From positions 310,001 through 374,000 of the forward strand of contig JAGYVD010000009.1 of the NCBI GenBank assembly GCA_021209875.1: a stretch of DNA of 64,000 nt, in the 5' to 3' direction. The translations under genes were made by a program, and so were the position numbers. The notes under the pieces were generated by a model, which ran no database searches, had not been told where the DNA came from, and saw only the letters and a program-made list of their open reading frames with translations. Each line of letters begins with the position of its first letter. The first letter of the stretch is position 1. The DNA comes from Rosellinia necatrix. Taxonomy: Eukaryota > Ascomycota > Sordariomycetes > Xylariales > Xylariaceae. Positions 22,991-34,700 of this stretch are shown here, piece after piece.

Positions 22991-24474
22991 ATGGACAGCA
23001 TCATTGTGAGCCCGGAGCTGACGCCTTCCGACAGGCTAGTCCTGAAGAACTTGGCCCGCGATATACAAGCTCGACAGTCCCGGGCCGGAGAGGCCCTGAC
23101 CGCCCCGGCTGGCATCCCCTCCATCCGTGTCTCAAAACCGAGGAAGTCGGTTGCTAATGCAGGCCAGTCTACCCTTTCTGCTCTCGGTCTCTGATCAGTC
23201 CTACCCGCAACCGGGGCCATCTAACATTAGTCTCGTGCAGACCAGCCGCCTGCATCGCGGGACATTGCCGATGTAGCTACTCTCTCGGCGCTCAATGACC
23301 CGGAGAGTCGGGACTTCGAGCCTACCGTTTTTTCCTCCTGGGACTTGAGAGATCTGAAGTCTCGTTTGCCTTCTGGCGTGTACCAATATGCACTACTGCC
23401 TTATGTCTCATGGGCCCAGGGTGTGGCGAGACACAAAACAGACGTGGTCATGGTCACCCATTTGATCATGTACTTTACCACGTCTCTTCCGAGTACCCTG
23501 TGGTTATTCTACCGCTTCTCGTACTTGCACGCCATCCTTCATGTGGCCATGCAGGGGTGGTATATAGGCGCATATACGCTCCTCCGACATCAGCATATTC
23601 ATCAGAGGGGCGTTCTGGCCAAGACATCTTGGATGCAGTTAATCGACCATGCCTTCCCATATGTGATGGATCCCTTAATGGGCCACACGTGGAACAGCTA
23701 TTTCTACCATCATGTGAAGCATCATCACGTCGAGGGGAATGGTCCTGACGACCTTTCCTCGACCGTCCGCTATCAACGAGACGATATATGGAATTTTCTT
23801 CATTATGTCGGCCGCTTCTATTTCTTCATATGGTTAGACCTGCCGCTTTATTTCATGAGAAAGGGCAAGTGGGCGACCGGTCTCCGTGCAGCGTTCTGGG
23901 AGCTCCTCAATTACGCTACCGTCGTCCTCCTTCTTCGGTATAACTTCCGCCCGAGCCTGTTCACCCTCCTGATTCCCTTTCTTCTCATGCGATTTGGCCT
24001 CATGGTAGGCAACTGGGGCCAGCACGCGTTCGTTGATGCCGACGAACCAGATTCGGACTACAGATCGAGCATTACGTTGATCGATGTACCGGTAAGGAAC
24101 AACCTTCCCTTCTGCCCGCCCACCTAAGGCTGACCCCTTGGTTCTAGAGTAATCGGTACTGCTATAATGATGGTTACCACACATCACACCACCTTAATCC
24201 CCTGCGCCATTGGCGAGACCACCCGGTCCATTTCCTTCACAGCAAGGAGATTTACGGCCGCGAGCATGCGCTGGTCTTCCACAATATCGATTATCTTATG
24301 ATCACCGTCCGGCTCATGATGCGCGATTACGAAACCCTAGCCCGATGCCTCGTGCCCATTGGTGATCAGATTAATATGACAATGGAGCAGCGCATGACCA
24401 TGTTAAAGCGTCATACACGGAGGTTCAGTGAGGAGGAGATACAGGAGAAATTTCGCGTCGCGAAGTCCCAATAG
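22991..24474 (+). CDS. Membrane fatty acid desaturase-family protein
   Basis: Integral membrane di-iron oxygenase of the fatty acid desaturase superfamily, 457 aa from three exons: 22,991-23,186; 23,241-24,091; 24,148-24,474. The introns are 54 bp (donor GTCTCT, branch CTAAC) and 56 bp (donor GTAAGG), and the joined frame is open throughout. The three histidine clusters that hold the iron pair are all present: HQHIH near residues 182-186, HHVKHHH near 222-228, and HTSHH near 360-364. Hydrophobic stretches lie before the first box and between the second and third (FYFFIWLDLPLYF, LLIPFLLMRFGLMVG). The N-terminus is soluble, with no cytochrome b5 domain. Family is secure; the substrate (acyl lipid, sphingolipid or another hydrocarbon) is not readable. 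Confidence 0.88.
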
Positions 24475-25080
24475 AGGGAGGGACCTTGTCAGATTATAGG
24501 CGGGTTGGAACCATATAAAATACTAACCTAATTAATTGTATATGCTATATGTCCTGGTACACTGTTGGTGAATGGGACAACTGGGGATTTATGAGTTTGG
24601 TTTGGCAAACTGTCACGCACTCTTGGACATTGACGATGGACTCAGTCTTCGCCCAGTGAGCGACAATATATCTTAACACGATCGCTAAAATAGATTCGGG
24701 GAGGGCATATCACAAAATGATCTGAATAGAGTACAGGTAATATGTGTTAAAACGGTCTACATAACGCGGTGATGACGAGCATACAGTACAGACATGACTG
24801 CCGACCTAAGCTAACAAAATTGCGAGCTCCGAACACAACAAAGCCGGCTGGAATTATTGGGAATAATCTCGGGACAACGCTAGAAAAGCAACAGACATGC
24901 CGAGTGGCGAACGCACATTCCCTACTCTCTACCCCGATGGGAACGGGATAGTGTGGCTTGGTAGGCGAGGCCTCGGCTAAACCTCACAGCAGCCTCTTAA
25001 TACCTAAATAAAACGACAGATTATACATCTTATAGCGCACACTCGGGGGGTTATAACAGAGTGGGGTAGCTTTTAATAGA
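24475..25080. other. Spacer to the edge of the AT-rich block
   Basis: Ordinary-composition sequence that holds the desaturase 3' flank and no other gene. Composition changes within about 100 bases near 25,080. Confidence 0.6.
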
Positions 25081-25511
25081 ATGATCAACCAGGCAACTAG
25101 CCTTGAGATAATTTTTTATTGGCCTGTTTTTGTCACTTTTGTAATAAATAGAGCCCGGGTTATTATTTTTAGCCGACCTGTTTTATTAACCTGGAAGGTT
25201 ACTAAAGTTTATTAATAAAATACTTGTAAAAAGGTATATTATAATAAAAACTATTTTTTAAGATAGGTGGTAGGCATTAAATTGTTAAAAATAGATAAGG
25301 AGTTAATTAAAAAAATTTAAATTAATTAATATAAGTTATAAATGTTATGATCAGTAGTTAAAGCATAAAAGCTTTTATATTAATATTATAAACAAAGATT
25401 TTAAAATATAAAGAAAGAAAAAACAGCCAAAGGTTAAATAAAAAGCTAGTTATTTATACTAGCTTTTTGCTGCTATTAAAGCAGCATAAAATTTTAAATC
25501 TGTTATATTTA

Positions 25512-25769
25512 TGTCATGGGCAGTGCCTATAAAGAAGTATTAGCGCACAGGCCAATACAGGTAAACTGCCATATACCTCTATCCTAAACAATTATTAAAT
25601 AGCTTATAAACTAATTATTAAACCTGGACTAATATAGCTAGAACTAACCAGCTTTATAAAACTATATTTATAAGCTATATATATATTGTTTATAACTTCT
25701 GCTATTTAGCTAGAAAATAGACCTTATTTACTACTTTAATAAATATACTTTTAGGCATAGCCTATTATA
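25512..25769 (-). mobile_element. Family C short insertion, copy 1 (heavily mutated)
   Basis: A 258 bp insertion flanked by the TSD ATTTA on both sides (25,507-25,511 and 25,770-25,774). It begins TGTCATGGGCAGTGCC and ends GGCATAGCCTATTATA. It is the reverse complement of copy 2 at 26,391-26,888, from which it differs mainly by G/C to A/T transitions. The ends form an imperfect inverted repeat of about 17 bp. It is either a solo LTR or a small inverted-repeat transposon. Confidence 0.8.
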
Positions 25770-25774
25770 ATTTA

Positions 25775-26186
25775 ATATAGTTAGTTTATATTAAGTTTAT
25801 TTATATATTATTTATTAAAAAAAGTTAATAAATATATATAAGCAAAGCTTTGCTAGTATATAATATTTAATATAATAATAAATAAAAATATAATTAATAA
25901 TTAAACAGGCAGTAAAATAAATAGTTTTAATAAATAACTATATATATTTACAAATATTATTAGCATGAAAATATAAAATAAGATTTTTAAAAGAAGTTTT
26001 ATAAAATAAATTGTTTTAAATAAAAATAAATAAACCAGGTTATTTTTAACTTATAATATTTTTTTTTAAAAAAACAAAAGCTTGTTAAGTTGAGTTTAGC
26101 TATTTTAATATTATTTTATTTATATTTTTTTTTTATTAATTTTTTAATAAACTGTTTTATAATATAAAGCCATCTCTGGTTGGAAA
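25775..26186. other. AT-rich sequence without identifiable feature
   Basis: RIP-type AT-rich sequence between C copy 1 and element B'. I see no repeat end or coding trace. Confidence 0.5.
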
Positions 26187-26390
26187 CCTTCTAAAAAATG
26201 CATTATAGGGGTGTAAAATATATATTATAAAAAATAAAGATCTAGCAAATCTAAACTAAGCTAAAGTTCTACCTAGGTATAAGCTAAAGCTTATATATAT
26301 AAAGCTAGGCCTAATTAAGTTATGCGTATAGCTATAGGCTACAGAATTTTAAACAAAAGGCTTATATAAGCGTTTTTTTATATATGTGTA

Positions 26391-26888
26391 TGTGATGGGC
26401 TATGCCTGAAGGTATATTTATTGTTGCACCAGTCACAAATAAGAAGTCAAGGCTTCAGCAATAAGTGATGTATTGTACGAAAAATCTACAGATGAAAAAG
26501 GAAAGAGTAAGTGGGAGGAATTAGCCCACTAGAATTCTGGCTAAGTGCAGGTGTGTGGGGTGGGTCCAGTCTGTGCGCTGTGCGCACCAGTTGGCAACAG
26601 GTGTACGGATACTGGTCCGTGCCACATGCATTGGCCAACCAGTTATCCGTGACTTTTATCAGGGTAGCAAATGAGGTCTATTTTTTTAGCTAAGTAGCAG
26701 AAGTTATGAACAGTGTGTGCGTGGCTCGTGAGACGCAGTTTTATAGGGCTGGTCAGTTCTAGTTGTACTAGTCCAGGTTGGGTGGTTAGTTCACGAGCTA
26801 TTTAGCAATTGTTCGGGATAGGGGTATATGGCAGGTTGCCTGTATCGGCCCGTGCGCCGATACTTCTTTATAGGCACTGCCTATAACA
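26391..26888 (+). mobile_element. Family C short insertion, copy 2 (little mutated)
   Basis: Inserted in the 5' LTR of B' with TSD GTGTA (26,386-26,390 and 26,889-26,893). It starts TGTGATGGGCTATGCC and ends GGCACTGCCTATAACA. Without the nested family A copy it is about 260 bp, matching copy 1. It keeps GC-richer sequence while copy 1 has decayed. Confidence 0.85.
26422..26654 (-). mobile_element. Family A solo LTR, copy 1
   Basis: A 233 bp LTR copy nested inside family C copy 2, flanked by the TSD TTTAT (26,417-26,421 and 26,655-26,659). It runs TGTTGCACCAGTC to CCGTGACT on the plus strand. A 16 bp CTACAGCTGGTCTGTG-type segment present in copy 2 is lacking. Short open frames inside are repeat shadows. 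Confidence 0.85.
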
Positions 26889-27982
26889 GTGTATTAAAAA
26901 GCTGCACTAATTAAAAAGTTTTATTAATTTTAGCAGTGTTTATTATATAAACTGTTATAATTAACTTTTTTTTTAATATTTTTTATATAATAAAATATAA
27001 ACTATATTAATTTTAATATTTTTAATAAGTTTTCTGCTATATTGAAATTATTTTTTATTATTTATTAATTATATTTATAATTTTAATTTTTTATTTAATA
27101 AAATAATTAAAGCTGTTTTATTTTTAATTAAAATAATATTTAAAAATAATTTTTAGTTTTTATATGTTTTTTTATTAAAATTTTACTCAGCTTCTACTAG
27201 TTTAAATAGTAATATTTATTGCTTAAAAGGTTAAATTTTTAAAAGTTATATGTAAATATTTTATAAAATTATTAAATAAATATAAAAATAGTTAAAAAAT
27301 TTAATTTATAAGCTAGGTTTCTTGTTTATTATTTAACTATTTAAAATTCTAATTTTTATTAGGAATGTTTTTTAATAATTAATAAAACAAATATTATTTT
27401 TATATAGTTATAAATAAACTTATTTTTTTATTAAATTTTAATAAATAATATCTAATGTTATAATTATATTTTATTACAGCTTAAAAAATTTTTATATATT
27501 TATAAACAAATTTTTAACATTTTTAATTAGCTGTATTATTTAACTAACTTTTAATTTTTAAAATAAATCGCTAATAAAAATAATATTTAGTTTTAATAAA
27601 TATATTAAATATGAAAAAAGCATTTGTTTAGCTTATTTAAATAAAAAATATTTTTAACAGCATGTATGTGTTCATATAATTATAAAAACAATAAAAAATA
27701 ATCTTGTTTTTAAAAAAATAAAATTTAATAGTTGGGTTTAGTTTTTATAAAAAAACATTATAAAAGTATTAATTTAAAAAATAGATTATAAAAATATAAA
27801 GTATATATTATAAAAAATAAAAATTTAGCAAGTCTAAACTAAGCTAAAGTTCTACTTAAATATATGCTAAAGCTTACATATATAAGGCTAGGCCTAATTA
27901 AGTTATACGTGTAGCCACAGGCCACAGCACCCCAAGCGAAAAGCTTATATAAGCGCTCCCTCTACACGCGCGTATCACCTTC

Positions 27983-29515
27983 CTATAATAAAGCCTTTCT
28001 TTAAGAAGGTTTTTTTAGCAAAGCTTTTATTACAGAAAGCTTCTATGAATTATTATATATTAGTTAATTTAAAACAAATAGTTAATTTCATTTTTTATTT
28101 TTTTCTAAATATTTAATGCCTACTATATAATAACTAGCAACTTTAGTTGATCTCTTTTTTTCTTTGTTTTTTATAAAACGGTCAGCTTTTTAATAGACTT
28201 GTTTTTTTTTTAAATAATATTTTACTTAATTTAATTAAAAGTATTTTTTTTCTTCTAAGCCTGATTTTTAGCAGCTTTTTTTTTTTTATATTAAAATATT
28301 TATTGGTTTTATTTTAAGAAGGTTTAGCTTTTTTTTTTTTAAAAGTTATTATGTTATTATTAATTTTTATAATTTAATATTGATAAACTTTTATAATTAT
28401 TCATATTAATATATTATTTATAAAACCTTTAATGAAACTTTTTGATTTAAATATAAACGTATAGTTTAAAAATATTTTTTTATTTATAATAGTTGTTTTT
28501 ATGTTGCTGCAGTAGCAGCTGATTTTTTTTTAATAGTTTTTTTTAACAGATTTTACCGCAGAAGCTTTTTAATTTCATGGATTTATTAAAATTATTAAAA
28601 CATTATTTTTATTATTAAATAGCTGTTTTTTTTTAAAACAACTATATAATATTTTAAATTTAAAAAATGAACTAGCTGTTGTTTGTTAGAATTTAAACTT
28701 TAATTTTAAATTTAACAAGTTTTTTTTAAAAAAAAGAAATACAGCAAAATTTAAAAAGATTTAATTTAAGCTATATTTAAAAAAAAAAAAAAGAATTAAT
28801 ATGTATAACATTTAACAAGGAGTAAATAAAGGTAATAAGCTTATTTTATTGAAGGCAGTTATATATTTTTATTTTATTTTATTATTTAAACTTTAAATTT
28901 ATTTACATTTATTTTTTTAAACTTTAAAATTAACATTATGTTTATATTAAAAGCATTTAAAAATATAGCATGATAAAGCCTAAAAACCAGACCTTTTTTG
29001 GTTTATACTTTTGTTATTTTTATTATTTAACCTGCTACTACTACTACTTTTACCTCTTTTAAATCTGCTTTTTTAAACATTATTTAATAAAAATTCTTGG
29101 TATTATATAATAAAAATAGTTATAGTAATACAGGTCTTTATATAAAATAATAACGTTTAAAATATAATAAATAATATATTTAAAACACCTAATATTATTT
29201 TTAAATAACTAGCTTTTATACTAAATAAAAATTAAATATAAAAGATTTAAACGGTTAAATATTTTAATTTTAATTTATTAAATATTTTAATATAAATAAT
29301 TATATTATAATTAAAAAATATATTTAATTTTTATAGCTTTAATAAAACAAAATGCTTTAAACATTATTAAAATAAAAATATTATAAAATATTTTTTTATT
29401 TATTTTAAAACAACGTTTAGCTTTAATATATAAATGTATTAAATAATTTTATTAAAATAACAACAAACATTAGTTTAAATATGTATTAAATAAATTTAAA
29501 ATAAAATATTATAAA
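27983..29515. other. AT-rich sequence without identifiable feature
   Basis: Stops in all frames, poly-T and poly-A tracts, and no repeat boundary or coding trace that I could align. Confidence 0.5.
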
Positions 29516-29520
29516 AATAT

Positions 29521-29684
29521 TGATACAGACAGGTAGGAGTGTCCAAAGGACCTAGCTGACCCGCAATAGATTAGATAAGGGTAGCCCACTGGCTATATCG
29601 GCCAGCCTTCGGCTGGCTGGCTAGCCAGTCCTTCCCTCAACCTGTAATTCGCTATTTTCACTAGATACACCATAAAGAACCCCA
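29521..29684 (+). mobile_element. Family D hairpin insertion, copy D1
   Basis: GC-rich island starting TGATACAGACAGGTAGG and ending near GAACCCCA. AATAT (or ATAT) occurs at both flanks as a candidate TSD, though this is weak in such AT-rich flanks. The core TAGATTAGATAAGG is at 29,567-29,580. Palindromes: GTCC/GGAC with loop AAA before the core. After it there is a nested stem with ACTGGCTA (29,588) against TAGCCAGT (29,622), enclosing GCCAGCC-TTC-GGCTGGC (29,601-29,617). Confidence 0.65.
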
Positions 29685-29834
29685 ATATATCCTTGTTAAA
29701 TATTATAAATTATATTAAATAAACATTGATTTATTTTAATGACAAGCAGCTAATATTATAAAAAATATTAATTTAAATATAAGCTATATTTATAATTAAA
29801 AGCTGCTAAAACTTTAATTTTATTTTAAATATAT

Positions 29835-30083
29835 TGTTGCACCAGTCACAAATAAGAAGTCAAGGCTCCAGCAATAAGTGATGTATTGTACGAAAAATCT
29901 ACAGATGAAAAAGGAAAGAGTAAGTGGGAGGAATTAGCCCACTAGAATTCTGGCTAAGTGCAGGTGTGTGGGGTGGGTCCAGTCTGTGCGCTACAGCTGG
30001 TCTGTGCGCACCAGTTGGCAACAGGTGTACGGATGTCCCGCGCGTGCCACGCACGCTACCGGAAGGACCAGTCATCCGTAACT
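29835..30083 (-). mobile_element. Family A solo LTR, copy 2
   Basis: A 249 bp copy running TGTTGCACCAGTC to CCGTAACT on the plus strand, flanked by the TSD TATAT (29,830-29,834 and 30,084-30,088). It includes an extra segment with a second GTCTGTGCGC unit compared with copies 1 and 5. It is nearly free of RIP-type change inside heavily mutated surroundings. Confidence 0.85.
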
Positions 30084-30088
30084 TATAT

Positions 30089-30761
30089 AATTTTATAATT
30101 ATATATAGAACTAATGTTATTTAAATATATAGCAGCTATATTAAAAACTAATAATATTTATTAGTTTAAATTAATATTTTAATTATATTAAAAAAACATA
30201 TAAAACTATATTATTATATTATAATAAAAAAGACTTTTTGTTTATTTTATAAATTTTTTTTTGTTAAAACTATTATTTTTCCTGTATAAAAATTAATAAA
30301 TAATATTTTGTTGATTAAAAAGAATTAATAAAGTAGTAATTTTATAATATAATATAATTATGAAAACTATAATAGAATTTATAAAAGTTGGAAATATTTT
30401 TATAATTATAATAAGATGTAATGGAATTTTTTATATAATAATTTTAAAAATAAAAATTATAGATTCAATAAATAATATTATATTATATATAAAAATATAA
30501 AAAAGTTATAATAAATAAAAGCATAGAATTTATTATTAAATATAAAATTATTTAAATGAATATTATATAAATATATTTAATTATAACAGATTTTAAAAAA
30601 TATATTTTAATATTAATAATAATTAATTAAAAGCGTAAAATAAACTTATTATAGCGTAAATATATTATAATAAAAAATTAAAACAAGGAGCTTTTTATTA
30701 AAAATTTTAATAAAAAACTAAAACAAATATTATTATTTATTTAATTTTTTTTAATATAAAC
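30089..30761. other. AT-rich sequence without identifiable feature
   Basis: RIP-type sequence with no alignable element or coding trace. Confidence 0.5.
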
Positions 30762-31027
30762 TGTTGCAGAAGAACAGATGAATCAGGTGGGAACAGTAGA
30801 ATTAGAGCCGAGCAATTAGTGCAGGCAAGTTAATTCGAGCTTATAATAGTGATCAATTTAATTATGTTGTATTATATAAAAATGATCAGACAGGCCAGCT
30901 TATATATTCAGCCTAAAAAAGATTATATTTTTTTTGCTTTATAATTAGTCTGTTTAAATAGGGCGGGCTTATATAAACCCGACCGTTTATTTCAACAGCT
31001 ATTAATTTAATTATAAAGCTTACTGCG
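30762..31027 (+). repeat. Family E repeat, copy 1 (less mutated)
   Basis: About 266 bp starting TGTTGCAGAAGAACAG and ending at ..GCTTACTGCG, where family A copy 3 begins. It aligns with 54,314-54,575; copy 2 shows C-to-T and G-to-A changes over its first third. The right half holds an inverted repeat around a CTTATATAA TATA-like centre. Its TG start suggests a solo LTR. Confidence 0.7.
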
Positions 31028-31275
31028 AGTGACGGATGACTGGTCCTTCCCGTGGCGTGCGTGGCACGCGCGGGACATCTGTACACCTGTTGCCAACTGG
31101 TGCGCACAGACCAGCTGTAGCGCACAGACTGGACCCACCCCACACACCTGCACTTAGCCAGAATTCTAGTGGGCTAATTCCTCCCACTTACTCTTTCCTT
31201 TTTAATCTGTAGATTTTCGTACAATACATCACTTATTGCTGGAGCCTTGACTTCTTATTTATGACTGGTGCAACA
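31028..31275 (+). mobile_element. Family A LTR, copy 3
   Basis: A 248 bp copy in the opposite orientation to copies 1 and 2 (AGTGACGGATGAC to GTGCAACA on plus). The flanking five bases differ (CTGCG left, AGAAG right), so it is not a simple solo LTR. It may be the 5' LTR of a larger plus-strand element, or an edge produced by recombination. Confidence 0.75.
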
Positions 31276-31509
31276 AGAAGCAACTTTAATATAAAAGCTA
31301 ATTTAAAAATATTTTTATAAAATATTAAAACTATTTATAAAAATTTAAATAAAGCTGTATTATTTATTTATAAATTATGTATATTTTATTAAAAAGTTAA
31401 TTAATATTTTTTTATGTTTTTTTTTAATTTAAACAGCTATTATTAAAATTAGGTAAAATAAGCTGGGCCAATAATATTAAATTATTGTTTTTTTTAAAAG
31501 CTATAAATA

Positions 31510-31765
31510 TGTTAGAGTAGGCAAGGGGTGCCAGGCTTGGCACCACCAGTTGCCCCACTGTAAGATTAGATAAGGTGGCCCAGGCCACCTGGGCTAGCCC
31601 ACTTGGGCTAGGCCCACCCACCTACCTGTACTAGTAGGTGGAATTCTAGGACTGCACCTAGAATTCCACCATCTTCATCACCAACACACCTACAACACCA
31701 CAATACAGACCAGTATACTGCAAATACAGCTATTTACAGCTTCATACCCCTAACCAGATTTATCA
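31510..31765 (+). mobile_element. Family D hairpin insertion, copy D2
   Basis: A 256 bp insertion, TGTTAGAGTAGGCAAGGGG to ..GATTTATCA, with TSD AAATA (31,505-31,509 and 31,766-31,770). Core AAGATTAGATAAGG at 31,562-31,575. Palindromes: GGTGCCA/TGGCACC (31,527-31,544), GGTGGCC-CA-GGCCACC (31,574-31,589), TGGGCTAGCCCA (31,590-31,601), CCACCTAC/GTAGGTGG (31,618-31,641), and GGAATTCTAGG/CCTAGAATTCC (31,640-31,667). An AC-rich, unmutated 3' part follows. Confidence 0.85.
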
Positions 31766-31770
31766 AAATA

Positions 31771-34700
31771 ATAAGTTTAAAAAAACTTTTAAAAACATAT
31801 AGCTACTTAATAATTATTAAAATTATTTTAATTAAAATTTAAAAATAATAAGCAAGCTAAAAAAACTATTAAACTACTGTATTAAAAATAGCGTTTAAAA
31901 TAAGCGCAAATATAGCACAACTTATAAAAAACCAGCAGTAAATTTAAAAAAAAAATATTAAAATAACTAAGGTTGCTTATTTTAAGCTTATTATTTAATA
32001 AAGTTTTTTAAATAAAGCTTAAGCTGCTTAAACTATAAAAAAGAATGCTATAAAAAAGTAAAAAAAACTGTTTATAATATAAAAAACTAAGATATTTTAT
32101 TAAATTATATTTTATAAAACCGGCGGGCAGGCTAAATATTTATATAAGCAACATAAAAATATAAAAAACGTTAAATATAAGTAATAAAAAAAATTAAAAA
32201 ATAAATAACTTTGAAAAAAAAACGGTTTTAAAAGTTAATATTAATTTAAAAAAGAATAACTACAATTAAATAGTTTATAAACAGCTTATTTTTTATAATT
32301 AATATGTTTATAAAAAAAAGATAATTTTGAAACGCTTTAATTAATTAAAAATATAAATATTATGCAGCTATTAATAAAAATATTATTAAAAAATACAGGT
32401 TATTACGTATAAAAGTAAAAAAACAGCTTTTTAAGCTAGCTGCTAAAAAAAAACTTATAAACAGCTTTTAAAAAATAAATAAAATAATTTATTTAAACGT
32501 AAATATAAACAGATATATGAAATAAATATATATATATATATAATAAAAAGTTATAGTATTTATTAATATTAAAAAATCTTAATTAAAATAAAACAAAATA
32601 ATATATATTGTTTATAAATATTATATAAATATAAAAAATAATAATATAATAATAATAATAAAAATATATAAGTTAAACAAAAACTATTAAAACAGCTTCA
32701 ACTATATTTATAATTAGCGCTATTATCTTTTATTAAAAAACAAAAGAAACGCGTAAAACTAAAAAGTTTAAATAAAAGCTATTTAAAGTTTTTTATAATA
32801 ATTGTTTAAATAAGCTAAGCTTTTAATTTAAAAGCTTTAAGCGCGACTTAAAAAAAGCTTTTAAACAAGTTAAAAAAATAAGCTAATTTATTTAATAAAA
32901 ATAAAATATAAGCTTTATTTTTAATTATTTAAAAGCAGATTATAAAATATATTAAAATATAAATATATAAAAACATAAAAAGTTAGATTTATAAAGCTGT
33001 TTATATAATATATTAAAAATAAACTTTTATTTTTAAAAAACTTTTATTAAATTATTAAATAAAAAATATATATATAAGCAGTTTATTAGCAAGTATACTA
33101 ATACTTTTTATATTTAAGCTTAATAATAACTCCGTCTTTATTATAATTATAAAATATTTAATAACATTATTAAAAAAACAAATATTTTTTTTGATTTAAA
33201 AACGTCTTAAATATTTTGATAAACTAAATAATTTATCAAATTAAAGGTTAAATTAGGTTTTTATAAAATTAAAATGTAAAAAAATAAAAATAAAAACAGT
33301 TTTTTAAACTAAGTTTAAATTATTTAAATAGCTAATAATATTTTTTAGCTTGTATAAAACTTTTATAACATTTTAATATTATATTACTAACGCGTTTTAA
33401 AGAATTTAAAATTGTTTTTATATTATATATATTAACAACGTGCTTATATTTTTTTAAGCTTTTAAACGGACTATTATTACAATATTAAACAGGTTTTAAG
33501 CCGCTTTATAAACGCTAGCTTTTATTTAAATATTAATAAAAACAAATTTAAAGTTTTATAATAAAATACCTGGGATTTATTATAAAAGCAAGTAAAAAAA
33601 TTAGCATAAATTTTAAAAAGCTATATATAATTTGCAAATAAAAAGCTGTTCTAATGTTTAAAAATATGCAAAAATTTTTAAACTTATAGCTTGTTATATA
33701 TTATTTAAATTATTTTATAGCTGTAAAAGTTAACTATAAAATTTATAATAAAAAACTTTTATAATTATAAACTGTTTATAAGTTTAGTATATTAAACTTA
33801 AAAATATAAACGTGATTTTTATAATAATATTTAATTATAAAAACTTTATTTATTTTATAACTATTAAAAATTAATTAAAAACAGGTCTCTTAAGCTAAAA
33901 GATTAATTAAATATAAATTAAAATTAAAATTTTATAAAAAGCCTTTAAACAGCTAAACAGACGTGTTATTAAAATATAACTAGGACTTTTTTAAAAAAAA
34001 GCTTAAAATAAAAAATACATGAAATAAAATAAACAGCTTTTAAAAAATAAATAAGTGTTTATTAAATTTTTTTAAGCTAGCTATAAACTATTTAAATAAA
34101 TAAGTTAAAAAATATATTACTTTTTTTTAAAAAAAATATTTAAATATAAAAACTTAGCTAATATTTAAAATATTGCTGTTAAAAAAGTTTAAGTTACATA
34201 TATATATTAACTGTGTTATATAAAAAACGCTGGTGTTTTTTTAAATTAAAATTTAAAGTATTAATTATTAAATATAACTTAAATTTATATAAGACGCTAA
34301 GATTTTACAACCGGTTTTAAATCTTTGATTAAAAACTTTTTAAATAAAAATAATATAAAATATTTGTAATTAATATTTAATAAAGCATTTTAATTAAAAA
34401 AAACTATTATAATAATATTTAAGACTTTTTTAGTTAATATTTTTGAAAAATATAAAATATTTTATATATAACTATAACATTTATAACAAAAAACAATATA
34501 AAAAACTAAAAATAAAGTTTATTATCATTATTATTAGTTTTAAGTAACATTAAAACAAACTTTTAATAACCTTTATAATAAATTTACTAGCAGAAAAATA
34601 AAAAGATTTTATTAATTTAATAGTAATTATTAATAAGTTTAATAAAGCAGTTATATTGAAAACAATAGTTTTAATAAATATAAAAGTTTATATTAAACAG

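Larger units (their letters stand above)
26192..27977. mobile_element. Element B', internally deleted LTR element
   Basis: Bounded by the TSD CCTTC (26,187-26,191 and 27,978-27,982). Its LTRs are 26,192-26,896 (interrupted by family C copy 2) and 27,775-27,977, about 203 bp each without the nested insertion, both ending in a CGCGTATCA-type end. The internal 26,897-27,774 aligns at its left with 46,184 onward and at its right with about 52,940-53,198 of full-length element B. About 6 kb of coding interior is therefore missing; the junction lies near 27,505. It is a non-autonomous derivative. Confidence 0.85.

Noticed and set aside
26511..31143. Short frames starting MGGISPLEFW at 26,511 and 29,924 and a related frame at 30,913
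   Set aside because: They fall inside family A LTR copies and run into flanking sequence that differs in each; repeat shadows, not genes.
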